64,000 nt of DNA from Nereocystis luetkeana (GCA_031213475.1 JARUPZ010000004.1:1413501-1477500), one strand, 5' to 3'. Positions 42,770 through 54,773 are shown, counted from the first letter of the stretch. The notes: generated by a model from the sequence alone, not told the origin. Translations and numbers: made by a program.

Positions 42770-43430
42770 TGTCATCTACAGATAGATCATACAGATAATC
42801 TATAATAGATACTAACCTGCCGTCATGATATGGTGTGCACGATCTGTGTAGTAGTACAGAGCTAACTCTGGAAACACGTTCTAGATTCTGCAGGTTATAA
42901 GGCTCCCACCCCGCAGCATGAGCTATAGATCGTTCAGAGCATCCATATCATACAGATCATACAGATCTTCCCTGAAAGAGCTAGATGATGAAGTTGGAAT
43001 GGTCTGTAGATGATCTTTTGGAGGTATGAAAGGTTCACATGGGTCCGGGAGGGGATTGGGATTAAGGGGTAAGTTTGAAATCTTGTTAAAAAACGTATAT
43101 TGTTACTTACCGTACATGGTTTCACACATCGGGCAGATGAGATAGACCATTCCCACGTAATTATCTAGATATATTCAGGGAAGATATATGCCCTCCTGAT
43201 CTGTATGATCTGTATGATCTACTGTAGAACATGTTCCCTGGGTTTGAGCTGTAGTATGCTGATCGTGCATCACAGCATCTCATGACAGCAGATTAGGATC
43301 TAGATGATCTATTGTTAGATAATCTATCGTTAGATGATTTATCTGTAAATTATCTATCTATAGATGATCTTCTATGGATGATCTGTAGATAATCTATCTG
43401 TAGAATCTATCTGTAGATGCTCTGTCTGTG
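42770..43430. repeat. GATCTGTA-type inverted array
   Basis: Left part rich in ATACAGATCATACAGATC (42949-42967) and TCTACAGATAGATCA; right part has the complement (TGATCTGTATGATCTGTATG at 43198). TTCCCTGAA (42968) mirrors TTCAGGGAA (43175). Looks like a large fold-back made of GATC-containing units. Confidence 0.6.
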
Positions 43431-43519
43431 GTGTGTATGGTTTTAGACCACCTGTGTAAGCGAGCTTCTGTTTTAGGACAGCGCCAACAAAGACAGGGCA
43501 TTCCTCGGGACACCGCTTT

Positions 43520-43800
43520 CGACTCCGGAAGCAAACCCCGCGGGGTTCAGTTACCCCCGGGGGGTTTCGCGGTACTATTTGTACGGGGTTTGGCCACCGC
43601 GGGACTCCCCGGGACGAGATTTAGCCACCATGGGATAAGACGTGATTTTTTGTACGGAGTCCCGCCACCACGAGAACTTGCGCGGGATGCGTCCGTGCGG
43701 GAGCCTTATTTCGCATTTATCAGGGGACCACGGGATAATCCCGAATGTCTCGCAAGACCGCGGGAAAAATCCCGAGGTATGCGGGTTCTTTTCCAGCCTC
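43520..43800. repeat. CCGCGGGA/CGGG-rich degenerate repeat
   Basis: CCACCGCGGGAC, CCCCGGGACGAGA, CCACCATGGGATAA, GTACGGGG/GTACGGAG and ACCACGGGATAATCCCG recur about every 55 bp. No gene. Confidence 0.5.
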
Positions 43801-45910
43801 GGGTGCTCGAATCTCAGTGTCCCATTGCGACCACGGCAATGTCCCAAACACGAACGAACCGACGGACCATCGTTTTTTTCGCCATGCTCATCCTATATAG
43901 GACTTCTTAGACCTATGCCAATGGATATCTCACTCTCGAGCGTGCTCGGTTGGTACATCCCTGGCCTCTCAGAGCTCCCACTTGGGAACCGCCTCCTTTT
44001 GTTGCTTGCCGGACCTTTCCAGCGGTTCTTTTGTTTTCTCCATTTCTCTTGGCACTTTCAGTATTTTTTTTCCTTTTTCTCTTCTCTCGTTTCGTGTGCG
44101 TGCGTGTACTCGGAGCACGGTGCCGCGGGCGAGCCCGGCGCCGTCGCGGGTGTCAGCCGGTGCCGGCGGGTAGAGGAGGGGTTGCATGGAGCGCGGTTGC
44201 CGTTTTCGTGCCTAGGCGTTGCGTGTGCCTCGAGACACGAGGGAAACATGAATGGGCTCTGTCTGGCCTCCATTTGTGGTTTTTGATAGATCATGTACGA
44301 TATTATAAGGTTCGTTCGGGATTGCAAGATAACATTCAAGCGGTGCTTATGTTTGCGACCACGCTAAAGTTGAAAGAGGGAGGTACGCATTCTGAGAACC
44401 AACACCGTCGAGTTGGCGGACGACGGCCACGGTGAGCACCGGGTTTCACGTGGGGCGGGCGACGGGGCTGACTGTGACAGAGAGTGAGGAAAGCTTTACC
44501 CGGTCCGAGTCGGTGGCGAGGTAGTCGCGAAAAGGGCGGGCGGCGGACGAGGCGGAGAGAGAAACTCACCTATTGGATTTTTATTATTTTTTTGACCAGT
44601 GCAAGATGTTCCAATCAGGTCAGAAAGTTATTACATGAGAGGGGACGGGGATTTTTTTTTCATTCCGACCTTTCGGTTTCTCTTTCCTTTTATTGTTTTT
44701 TCGGTGCTGCTGCTGTCCCGTGCTGTGCTTTCTCTTTCGTACATAGAGCAGTTACTCAAAATAAGAAAATAAGTAGCCTACGTACCTGCTGGGGTATGTA
44801 CGTGGTATGTACGTACGTACGGCATGTGAGCGAACCGCCCGCGACGCGGAGCGTATGTGCCTTCCGACCTGTTTTCTCCTGAAGCATGGCGGCGGGACTC
44901 TTAGTATTATCAAGTCGCCAGTTTGCAGCTACAATCATGAAAATGCTATATTTAATCATGGACCTCTGTCCGCTTCGCATAATTTGATGTGCTTTTCCTT
45001 CCTGAGCGAGCGTAGCGGGCGGCGTAGGCCGCCCGCGGAGCGAAACGCCTTGCATATAATGGGAATGGATCGTGTTGTGTGAATATGTCGTGTTTGATTT
45101 TTCGGTTTCCCACCAACGCACGAAGATGACGACAGTCACAAATATACACGAGCGAGAGCGACAAACGGTGAACCAGTGCCTGGGTGGGAACGAGGAACAC
45201 GGTCTGAAGAAGAGAGGTGCCATTTCATTTTTATTTTTTCCATCTTGATAATACCGCTACTGCTCTACGGGCTACTTTCTGCTGCTGCTGCTAATTGTAA
45301 CTGTGCCACACCGTAAGCTTTGCACGTTGTGGCAGCCGTACCTCAAAGTCTTCTTTCTGTGACAGCTGCGAAAGGTGCATCTCTTGAGTATGCGTGTACA
45401 CGTGTACGTGCGTATCTATCCCGAACACGCGGTGGACGACTACAACCCACACGCCCTCTGAATTTCGAAAGCGCCCGCGCAGTACAGCAGCAGTAGCGGT
45501 AGCAACCTGGTACAGAGGACGCGGTGCAACACTAGCGAACCTCACATAGGCTCACATAACAGGAACGCCTGTTCCCCTTTTTCAAGTTGCGATACGCCCG
45601 GGAGGGAGTTCAAGTCAACCACATCTCGAAGGGACACCATGTACGACGGTACCACAGCATACCTGGTACATACGTTGCAATCGAAAAAATCAGCGTGGTT
45701 CGTGCGCTGATCGTTTTTCTCGTTGGCCTGCGCCAATCAAGGGTTGTGTATGGTGTATATGGTTATCCATGTCGAATATGCAACCACCTCATAATTAATC
45801 GTGGGTCTATTTCGGTCGGGTTTAATGAACTCGCTGAACAACATGACACAGACGTTTGGTGTAATTATCATGCCCCCCCCCCCGCCCCGCCCCCCCCTCC
45901 CTGCCGCTGT
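43800..45910. other. Unassigned stretch upstream of the bZIP-like exon
   Basis: GC-rich segments around 44110-44180 and 44400-44560 have open frames on both strands. Pyrimidine tracts with CAG (44050-44061) could be splice acceptors. Upstream exons of the 45917 gene may lie here, but none can be shown. Confidence 0.35.
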
Positions 45911-45916
45911 CTGCAG

Positions 45917-45923
45917 CGAACTT

Positions 45924-45955
<32 letters not shown>

Positions 45956-46171
45956 GCAGCAGTTGAATCCATTGAAGCAGTTGATTCAATGCACGAGCAC
46001 ACTGCGGATGATCACGATCCCAACTCCTCCGACGGAGAGAGCGATGCTGGGGGCGGCGGTAGCAGAGCCGGAGGGGAGGAGGCCGGCGACATGCACCATA
46101 TGGGAATGGGAGATGATGGAGGGGGGGATGCCGATGTCAAGCGCAAAAGGCGCCTCGAGCTCAATCGGAAG
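45917..46171 (+). CDS. Internal exon of a bZIP-like transcription factor
   Basis: A pyrimidine tract (45870-45912) ends CTGTCTGCAG, giving an acceptor at 45916. The exon stays open for 85 codons in phase 0 and ends AATCGGAAG before GTGGGTGGG (donor 46172). It encodes an Ala run from (GCA)n at 45945-45961, an acidic Asp/Ser/Gly-rich stretch (DDHDPNSSDGESD) and finally DVKRKRRLELNRK. That ending matches the start of a bZIP basic region, where N-x7-R DNA contacts follow. The rest of the basic region and the zipper must be in a later exon, which I could not find in the 2 kb downstream. Alternatively the gene is broken. bZIP proteins are nuclear dimeric DNA binders. Confidence 0.5.
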
Positions 46172-47935
46172 GTGGGTGGGTGTGTGGAGTGGATGTGTTC
46201 CGTTCTCATGACCGTAGTATCGGTTTGCTCATTCGCAAGGCTGTGCCAAGCGCTGTTATTAATTGTAGTATTGTTTGACCTTTTTTTTTGCGCTGACATT
46301 TCGTGGACAAAAACTAAAAGCGCTGTATATACGTGTACTGGTGTTGAACACGTGGAATCAGAGGTGGGTGACATTTGCAGGTGATGGAGCTGCAAAGTAG
46401 GGTACTTATTAACAGTTGGTGCTGTTGATGGACCTGCAGGCCTGCAGTACATACAGCTATATAGTATTAATGGCCCATTGTGCGGGTTACGGCAGCACAC
46501 TCGCACATTTCATTTCCATTTCTGCTGTGTCAGGTAGAACACCTTGATATATTCTGGACACGTAAGTAGTAGTCCTGGTACATGTGTATGCACGGTACGA
46601 GTATTCATATTCCATGCCTGGTACCACTCTGTCCCATAATATAAGAACCGGTGTTACACTATTTGTTAAATAAAAAATTCTTCTATTTCGGGACATAGCG
46701 GTATCTGATATGCCAAGGTACACGGGTGTTGCCTGTTGGTGATAAACAACGACCAAGTGATACTGCCTGTTGTGCTGACTGGTATCTGGTGTCTAATATA
46801 CAATATTTTGTCTACTTTAGGCCTCCAAGTATAAAGGTGCTCGTAGATGCCCCTAAAGTATTATGTATTTATTTTTCTGCCCCGGAGAGCGAGAGGAAAC
46901 CCCTGTCCACACTTATTTCTCAAGTTTTCGTGTACCGGTTCGAACCCGGTTCGTTTCTTCCACCTTGGTCGGGCCTGCCTGGCCCTAAAGTCTACACGAA
47001 TTAGACTGCTACCAGGTATCGTCTATTTGATTGACTCACGAGTACCTTAGATGAAGCACATATTACGCACATACCTTGTATCTGATGTCATACATTCTGC
47101 TGTGCGGGGGAGTCGTGCTTGTGTATGAATAAGTGCCTTCGAAGCCGAGCGATGCAAAGTGCCTACTGCCGGTGCTGGTTGACACCCCAATGGGCCTTCG
47201 ACCTGTCTGGCCTGCTTTGAGTTGCTGCTTGCATTTCAGAGCGGATAGGTAGCGGCCCCATGCCTACTACTGTTGAGCCTGGTCTAGCACTAGCAGTACG
47301 CCAGATGTACAACACTGCTGCTCTACTGCTTATTCTGTCACCACCTGTCACGAGTCGCCCGTCACCGTTTTCCCTCGTACGCGTCTCGAAAGTTTGCGCG
47401 TCCTGCTTATTCGAAATTACCGAATTATTGCAGCCCCCCATCGTGCTTGGTATGATTTATCGTATGTCGTCGCATTATGTTGCGGTCGAATATATACATA
47501 TATATATAATCTATATATTGTATTATTATATATGTATGCGTTCGGCTTCCGCTTGTTTCACATCCATCTCTCGACCACACCACTCACTGACTAGCTTAGC
47601 GGCAGGCATCAGCCCGTCGCAGCTGCTGCCCTTCTGAGCTTGAAAGGGCTGTGTATCAATGTTTCATGTCTTCTCGCGCTCAAAGGACGCGGCATCGCAA
47701 CATCACTACCAGTACGTAATGTTCTGTGGATTATGGTATCAAAATACGTTTTCATACATGGGAGTACATTCATACCAACTACCGGAACCAAGTACTGGTG
47801 TACACCAGACACCAGGAAAAAAACTTGCCTCGTTCAGATCGGCGGCGGCGGGCGGTATGATACGTGTGTAGGCTGTCACTTCACGCCGGCTGTATACCAG
47901 GTGCCCGATACCGTCTGATACCATTCACCAACTAC
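46172..47935. other. Probable intron or intergenic stretch after the bZIP-like exon
   Basis: Scanned for the missing bZIP half (A-x-E-S-R-x-R-K). Only GTG-ATGGAGCTGCAAAG (46382), preceded by TTTGCAG, gives a zipper-like 'MELQSRV'. Too short to call. TA-rich at 47490-47535. Confidence 0.35.
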
Positions 47936-47939
47936 CAAC

Positions 47940-48049
47940 TATTGCGGGGGGGCATAGTAAATAGGACCTACTATTGTTCGTAAAAATGGCGATATAAATA
48001 GGTTTTTGTGTGTAACGTGCGTCCTATTTAATATGGTCCCCCGTAATAG
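47940..48049 (+). mobile_element. MITE-B copy 14
   Basis: TATTGCGGGGGGGC left end; GTGTGTAACGTGCGTCC centre. Confidence 0.85.
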
Positions 48050-48189
48050 AAGGCACCAACTACCTGTGCCGCGATACCAACTAGGCCGCTGTGCACATAC
48101 CTGGTGTGGTGGGTGCATGCGTATCTGTGTGCTTGCACATGGGGGAAATCGATTATCCACGTGGTTTGTTTAGGCCAAGCAACTACTAT

Positions 48190-48420
48190 CAATAGGACCT
48201 GTACCTGACGCCTGCATCAACTGCCGGCGCCTGATACCAGCTATCAACTACTGTGGAGGTCCCTGATACGAACTGCCCCTGATATCAGCTATCAACTACT
48301 GTACAGGTGCCTAATACCAACTACTAATAGGAACCGCCGGTGCCTTTGACCAACTAGCAACTATTAATAGCGGTTCCTGATACCAAGTACCTAGTAGCAA
48401 TTACTGCTGTAGCGGTACCA
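48190..48420 (+). repeat. Degenerate GATACCAACTA repeat
   Basis: GGTGCCTGATACCAACTATCAACTACTG-like units about 45 bp long, five or six times. The boundaries contain TATTAATAG and TTACTGCTGTAG. Confidence 0.65.
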
Positions 48421-48429
48421 ATACCATTT

Positions 48430-49070
48430 GGGGGGGGGGGGTGTAAAGTAGTCAGAAGTCACGGTGGGCCAAAAAAACATGGATGTCCACATGTTTTTTT
48501 AGACATCATGTTTGGTTCTGAAATGCTTTGTACCCTCGCAATAGCTACAGTTTGGCTGACGCTAACTAGCAACCGCAGTACGGGGGCCTGGGGATAACGT
48601 GGTACAGCAGCTACCGGTGCCAGACAACCAGACACCTTGCTTGACACCAAAGAAAAAAACCTTTGCTTTGTTAATTCACATCGCCGGCTAGCAGGTGCAT
48701 TGTCTCTGTTGTGTCTTATGGGTTGTGTGTATGGTATCGTACAAACCCCAGAAATCGGTTTCATGACTCTGACGGTTTGATGCGGACACTCTTTTTGCCG
48801 ACACTCTAGTCCTAACATCCAAAGGCGATTTGGATTAAACATGTATCTTTAAACGATCGTTATGTTGTCGGATGGAGTGGTATGATAACTACTACAGCAG
48901 TAGTATGAGACTGATATATAACATACCTGGCACCGGGTATGGTGTGCGAGAGATGATACTGCATGATGAGATGTTATATGATGTATGACATGGGTTTCGG
49001 CGGTGGAGTTTTGTTTTTTTGCATTAGCCGTGAAAAGTTGTGTGTTCACGTTATCATACTCCCAAAGGAA
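48430..49070. other. Gene-free stretch
   Basis: A G run (48429-48440) and a short palindrome AACATGGATGTCCACATGTT; no gene supported. Confidence 0.4.
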
Positions 49071-49076
49071 ACCAAC

Positions 49077-49184
49077 TATTACGGGGGACCATAGTTAATA
49101 GGACCTATGATATACATAAAACCTATATATTCAACCGTTTTTACTAACAATATTTGGTCCTATTAACTATGGCCCCCTGTAATA
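49077..49184 (-). mobile_element. MITE-B copy 15
   Basis: Complete, CCCCCTGTAATA right end. Confidence 0.87.
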
Positions 49185-49251
49185 GATCGCTCTTGAGAGC
49201 GTGCTCCTATGTTTCTAGGAAGGCACGCGCAAATTACTCGCAGAAAGGGGC

Positions 49252-49494
49252 GTTCTACGATAGAGGTTCACCCTAAATATATTCTGAGTTTACTCCCTTA
49301 AGGGGCTCCATACCTCACCCGAAAACCGACTTCAGCAAGAATCAAAATGCGTCGCGGCGAATAATCCCATGGCCCAAGTCTACAAAACGTTTTTTTTTTT
49401 TCGAAATCAAGATTGACATTCCGACGACTTGGGGTCGAAGAACCCCGTCTTTCGGAAACAAAATAGCGGAAATGTGCTACCTCTATCGTAGAAC
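49252..49494. mobile_element. MITE-C copy 3 (best preserved)
   Basis: GTTCTACGATAGAGGTTCACC and GTGCTACCTCTATCGTAGAAC termini, exact over 16 bp. Confidence 0.87.
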
Positions 49495-49499
49495 GGGCC

Positions 49500-50645
49500 A
49501 GAAGCTCGTACACAGAGAAGGCGCCGTTTGCGGCTTTCCACAAAAGGAAGCAGTATTGAAAAGTTGTAGCCTCTGTTGCACCGTGGCTGCCGCAAAAAAA
49601 ATCATCTACGGTAGCGACAATAACGAAATAGCAAAATGCAAAAGCTGGCTTTGCTGGTTTCCGTGGGCTTGCGCGGCTCGGCGAGGCGGAACGCTATTCC
49701 TTGACAAAGTTCCAGCTCGCGCGGCTTTGGATGCCCAGACCACGCACGGCGGGGCTCGGGCCGGGGCCTTAGAACGTGCCAGGTACGCCGCCATTTGCCG
49801 AGCAAAGGAGACTGTTGCGGCACCGGCTATCATATACCGGTACACGAACTAGAACTGGCTCCTACTGGGGTGGGATACGCGTCGGAAGAGCAACGTAAGG
49901 ACCGGCTGCTCATGCTGCAGTCTAGTTGTCATGACAGGACCTTGTTCAACGTGTCGTTTAATGGGATATTGATGTTTGTGAAGCTTTGGTCTGTTTTTGA
50001 TCGTATCTCTTCGTGCGCGGACTCTTTGAGACAAAATGCCGAGGAGGTCGACACGGGAAGGCCGTCCGGACACGATGGTCGGGAGGTGTTGGGGTGCGCG
50101 TTGTGCGCGATCCGAGCAGTGTGCCACGCGCGGCGGGCACTCAAAGTTTTTTTTTTTCGGTGGGAGTGGATAATACGATTTCCCGGGGTTTCAGTAAGGG
50201 GCACTATGATACCTATACACCATGAGAACACGTAGTTTTCCTAATGATATCACGCTAAATAACACCCACCCCGTAGGCGAAATAGGCCGGGTCCCAAGGG
50301 TAGGATACGCGTCCGCCGGGTAAGATAATGTAAGGAGGCGTTTGTATGGGACGCGCCGCATGCATCGTGATTGATGAGATGCCTTTGTTACTGCTTCGCG
50401 GTCTTCCTGGGCGTCTGATACCATCACACTATCATAAATCTCTCGTTATTTTGGTCGCTGGCTCTTGGTCCTAAATGCCACGTAGTCGTAAGACAGACAA
50501 GGGTGCACCTACCTTTGCCTTCTGAGGCTCCTCGCTTGAAGAGCTCTGTAGTATTTGGAAGTCGGTATCAATAGTCACCCAGACACTTGGCTTTGGCGAA
50601 ATATGAAAGTACGGACCGACGGAGTGCCAAGATGGGAGTACGGGT
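49500..50645. other. Gene-free stretch
   Basis: Competing frames on both strands at 49600-50230, none with a domain or splice context. TTTTTTCGGTGGGAGTGGATAA (50150) resembles TTTTTCGGCGGGAGCGGATAA (53173), a small repeat. Confidence 0.35.
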
Positions 50646-50649
50646 ACAG

Positions 50650-50759
50650 CATTACGGGGGGCCATAGTAAATAGGACCAAATATTGTGAGTAAAAATAGG
50701 TAAATATATGGGTTTTTGTTTACACCATAAGTCCTATTAACTATGGTCGCTTGTAAATA
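50650..50759 (+). mobile_element. MITE-B copy 16
   Basis: CATTACGGGGGGCC left end; right terminus decayed (GGTCGCTTGTAAATA). Confidence 0.83.
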
Positions 50760-50795
50760 GCACTTGTTGGCTACTTTTATTTCTGAACGCCGAGG

Positions 50796-51047
50796 CGTTC
50801 TATGATAGGTGTTATCCTTGAATTTTCTAAGGGTCCTCACTTGAGGAGCTCCATACTATCAGTAAGTCAACCCAAAACTGGCTTCAGCTACTGTAAAATC
50901 AAATTGCACCCCGATGAATAATCCCATGGCCCAAGTATACCAAAAAATATTTTTCGAAACAAGATAGTCATTCCGACGGTTTTGGGTCAAGGAGCCCCGT
51001 CATCCAGAAAAAGTTTAGCAGAAAGGTGCTACCTCTATATCGTAGAA
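50796..51047. mobile_element. MITE-C copy 4
   Basis: GTTCTATGATAGGTGTT ... ACCTCTATATCGTAGAA. TTCAGCTACTGTAAAATC replaces TTCAGCAAAAATC of copy 2, and an extra TA splits CTATCG. Confidence 0.8.
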
Positions 51048-51065
51048 AAGAGTCTGTCGGGGTTC

Positions 51066-51163
51066 CCTTGCCCTGTTAGAACTGCGGTCCCGTGTTGGGG
51101 ACAAATCGCTCAAATTCCAAGTAGTTTGTTCCCAAAACGGGACTGCGGTACTAGTAGGGTTAA
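51066..51163 (-). mobile_element. MITE-A copy 10
   Basis: Left end decayed (CCCTTGCCCTGTTAG), right TTAA intact. Confidence 0.82.
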
Positions 51164-51775
51164 CACGAAATCATCGGAAAGGCCTTGGGACGGTTTATCG
51201 GGGTGGGCCTTCATTTTTGTCACAATCAGCGTTTGGACGAGAGGCAGTGAGGGTCCTAAAAACAAAATGGTGCGCCTTTCTCTGCTGGAGCGTGTGTCCG
51301 AGCTTACAGTAGGTACAGGTATACAACGAAGATAACATGTACCTGGTAAAACACAAGTGCTGTTCCGGCGAAAAGGCGTGTACCATGCCCTGTTTTGGGT
51401 AGAGTTTCCTCGTTCAGGTAGACCATCAATGGAATGGTCGTGTTTGGCTTTTGGCGAAAAAAAAGCCAACCCGTACCAGTGGAAACCCCTATCGCAGCAC
51501 ACGCAGTCGAAAGGGACGAATGAACCTTCTCGGGACTTAGGAGGGGGGGAACTTGACGATAGAAGAAAAAAAGTGACGGGAGTACGGCAACGAACACTGC
51601 GAGATTCGGGGGATGATATTCTTCAACATGGTGTCCGAGTCACAATGGTTGCCGCACCATGGTTATGCCATGGTTGACAACACCGGTACTGCTGGGCGCT
51701 CTGACACTGCTCATACAATTTTGGCAACGCTAAAGTTAGACCTACCTAAGCCAATGGAAATGTGACGACAAGAAG

Positions 51776-52079
51776 TTATCTTGAAAAAGAACTATTGCTT
51801 TCGAAAGAACCGCCGAAAATATCCTCGTCGTCGTACGGCCGCTGTGGGGAAAAAAAAAGGGAAGAAAACTGTTTGATTTTTTCTCCCTTTTTTCTTTTCT
51901 AACGGCTGCAGGCAGCGCAAAGTGCTTTCTCTCGTGGCGAATTGTCAACACGCTGGTAAGAATCTCGTGCGACGAGAGACGCTCGATCTCGGCATAGACC
52001 AGCCCACGGCCGACCCGCTTGGTGTCGGGCAAGGCCAACGAGTATAGATGACAGCCTCGAAGATCTCAGATGGATCCAT
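51776..52079 (-). CDS. Small two-exon gene, unknown function, one 2-nt frame break
   Basis: On minus, ATG at 52079 in context AGACCATGG starts MDPSEIFEAVIY. A 2-nt excess in CTATAC (52047-52042) then breaks the frame, and the natural reading continues SLALPDTKRVGRGLVYAEIE to ALPAA. A 62-nt intron follows (51903-51842): GTTAGA, ATCAAAC as a branch-like site, then a pyrimidine tract ending CCCCACAG. Exon 2 (51841-51776) continues in phase as RPYDDEDIFGGSFE and stops at TAA. Allowing for the 2 extra bases, the product is 79 residues. Third codon positions favour G/C. No signal peptide or membrane segment; acidic tail. Family not recognised. The extra TA could be a real lesion or a base-call error. 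Confidence 0.5.
51842..51903 (-). other. Short spliceosomal intron
   Basis: 62 nt: purine-rich first half, 18-nt pyrimidine tract before CACAG. Splicing it joins two open frames in phase 0. Confidence 0.55.
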
Positions 52080-52089
52080 GGTCTAGGGG

Positions 52090-52640
52090 GCGAGAGCTTG
52101 CCGGTGACGTCCTACGGTATCTACTCTCTCAAACCTGAAAATAAAAATATATTTCGCCATTCGAGACGGATCGAGAAATTTTGCCATCTGCTTTGTGCAC
52201 ACCAGCGGCCGATTGTTGTTTTTTTCTTAATCATAGGCCTGGCCAGCGCCCGCCATATGTCATCGGCCAGTGTTTGAAAACGGTGACCCTAGGGTGGGTC
52301 GGAGCCCCTAACGAGCGCACTCCGTTCATAATTCACATGACGCAGTCGTTGGTTTTGTCGATCAATGTCTGTCGAGGACTGGGAATCTCGCCGCTTCGAA
52401 CTAAATATCTGCCTGAGTTTTTCTTAAGCCAATCTTGGCCCAACATCGGCCCCAGAACTTCTTTTTTTTTCAGGATATTCCAAAAGTTTGGAACTTTCCG
52501 TTTCAAGAATCGTGCTCATGGCGAAGAAGACGTATCATACCTGAAGAAAATCTGACTGGTATCTTTTGATAATTCAAAACTTCGAGGGAAACTCTGCGTA
52601 TCAACCATTGGCATAGGTCGAACCAACCATTGTTTTGGTC
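52090..52640. other. No gene assigned
   Basis: A 124-codon plus frame (52181-52555) has no domain or codon bias. Lies just upstream of the minus-strand small gene, so it may include its promoter; no TATA box is evident. Confidence 0.35.
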
Positions 52641-52650
52641 GCTATGTGGG

Positions 52651-52750
52651 GGTCAGCCGTTTTAGGACCGCAGCCCCGTTGTTGGGGACAAACCAGTCAA
52701 ATCCGAAGTAGTTTGCCGCCAAAACGGGACTGCGGCTCTAGGAGGGTTAA
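52651..52750 (-). mobile_element. MITE-A copy 11
   Basis: GTCAGCCGTTTTAGGACC left, GGAGGGTTAA right. Confidence 0.83.
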
Positions 52751-52754
52751 ATGC

Positions 52755-53385
52755 CCCAGGAGTTTTGATGTGAAGACAGCGCACGGTTAGTATAGCGTAT
52801 AACGCCGAGTGCTCCGGTAGTCATATTACTCAGAAGTCACGATGGGCCCAGAAAACCAGGTATCCCGCTATTAATGAATAGCCTCATCGATGAAGTCCAG
52901 CCGAGGCATATGCCTTATTCAGACCCTTACACGTCTCAAGGTTATGGGATGTTTTGCTCTCGGTTCTGCCCATATCTCTCTCCGTGCGCGCACGCACCGT
53001 TTGCCCCCCCCAAAAAGCTTAAAACATGTCCACACCTCCATGTACTCCATGTACTGTGCTGGGGAAGGTCGTCTGTGACACTGGACACAGCACCCGTCGA
53101 GGTTGTGGGGCGACCCGTGGCGTGCGTCGCTCGCTGCGTGGCGTGCGCCCTCAGCTCAAAGCGTTGTTGCTATTTTTCGGCGGGAGCGGATAAAAGACGA
53201 TTTTTGCCGGATGATTTTATTTGGGTCGACCCCTTTTCACTGCCCACCCCGTACTCTCTGAAACCGATATAATGAGGCGCTAAAAGGCCTTGGCACTCCG
53301 AAGATTTGTCGCTGTGGCCGGCATTGTAAACACCGTTCCTAGTCTGGTGTGAACATGAAACGTGGACTATATTTCCGGCCCCAGT
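52755..53385. other. Gene-free stretch
   Basis: One 132-codon plus frame without recognisable domains; not supported as a gene. Confidence 0.35.
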
Positions 53386-53388
53386 GGT

Positions 53389-53512
53389 GTTACAGGGGGG
53401 ACCCTGTCTAGTAATCAGGACCAAATTTGCTTCGTTAAAGTACTGGAATATATAGGTTTTTGTCTGTGTGACGGGGTTCTGGTTGCTATTAATATCAATA
53501 TGGTCCCCCCTA
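53389..53512 (+). mobile_element. MITE-B copy 17 (strongly diverged)
   Basis: GTTACAGGGGGGACC, AATATATAGGTTTTTGTCTG and ATATGGTCCCCCCTAT. CTATTAATA (53488) sits where sisters have CTATTAA; TACCTGGTA adjoins the right end. Confidence 0.65.
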
Positions 53513-54032
53513 TACCTGGTAGTTTTTGTTTGCCCCCTCACCCGCCACGTCTCGGTTTTTGGAATCGTTTTATTGCTTCCGATGTGTGACGTGCGTATTC
53601 TACATACGCACGTGTTTCTGCTTCTGGACGAGGTTCACTCCTGTTGTTTCCACAAGTATGTGCTTGTTTTTTTGTCGAATGTTGCGCTTCTTCCTTCGCA
53701 TCAATCGCAAAACGTGTGCATGCAGCATCAGAATATATGTATACATGTGTGTCTGGTATAGATTGCCTTGTATCTGATACCTGGGACTTGGTGAGGTATA
53801 CATATTTGCTACAATGTCCCGAGATGTAAGGACCGCTCTTGTTTCAATATGCAATACAAACGGTCACTATATTTGAGGACATACATAGTGGCATTGTACA
53901 TCGTACCGTATACCTGGTACCTGGTACCGGTCGTATTTATTACCAGTACGTATTAATAGTGACGTTGCACGTGGCACTTTCGGTGTTTTTTTTTTTTTTT
54001 GTTGCTGTTGTCTAAATGTTGCTGTCTAAACC

Positions 54033-54141
54033 TATTACAGGGTACCATAGTAAATAGGATCTACGGTACACACAAAACCCTGTATATTTCGCTATTTTTA
54101 CCAACAATATTTGGTCCTATTTACTATGCCTCCCCGTAATA
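54033..54141 (-). mobile_element. MITE-B copy 18
   Basis: TATTACAGGGTACC left end, CTCCCCGTAATA right end. Confidence 0.87.
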
Positions 54142-54204
54142 GCAGCACCACAGTGAGACACGTGTATGTGTGTGTGTTTTTTATCATCACTTTTACTTTT
54201 CATC

Positions 54205-54299
54205 TTGACCTTTTAGGACCGCAGTCCCGTTTCGGGAACAAACTGCTTGAAATTTGACTGGTTTGTCCCCACAACGGGACTGTAGTTCCAAAGGGTTAA
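54205..54299 (+). mobile_element. MITE-A copy 12
   Basis: TTGACCTTTTAGG left; CAAAGGGTTAA right. Confidence 0.86.
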
Positions 54300-54486
54300 C
54301 TCGCAGGAGGTTTTACCCACTGCTCGTCGATTTTCATCGGATGTTCCTGACTCACGCCCTCGCGCTTTCCGCTTGTCAATTTTCATGCAAGACTCCTCAC
54401 GAGTATGCACTCGGTGATACTCGAACCCACGAAATTGATCTTAGTAGCCACGCGGACCACCTACCGAGCCACCGGGGATGCCGGCT
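54300..54486 (-). mobile_element. SINE-3 copy c
   Basis: Head on minus with CCGGTGGCTCGGTAGGTGG and B box GGTTCGAGTATC (54429-54418). Body CATGAAAATTGACAAGCGG. Its body edge touches MITE-A copy 12. Confidence 0.65.
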
Positions 54487-54773
54487 GTGTGTTTTCTTGG
54501 CATGGAACATGTTCTTTCTAGTACTGTATGTACGTATGTACCCGTCGACATCCAACATACCCAGTGTCCGTGCAGATAAGTTATCCTGGCGAGGCAATAC
54601 GAGGCTCTGAGGTCACACACTACTACCGGACTAGAGATAACGTATCACGCACCAAAGGCAATATCCCAGAAGAATCATACAGGAACTAGTGCAGAAGCAA
54701 GAGGCGAACATTTATCCATGTACAAAATTGTGTTGTTATACACGTGTATTTCGTACACATTCGAGTATACACC

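Noticed and set aside
46936..46950. B-box-like GGTTCGAACCC on plus
   Set aside because: It is a simple palindrome with no A box at the right distance.
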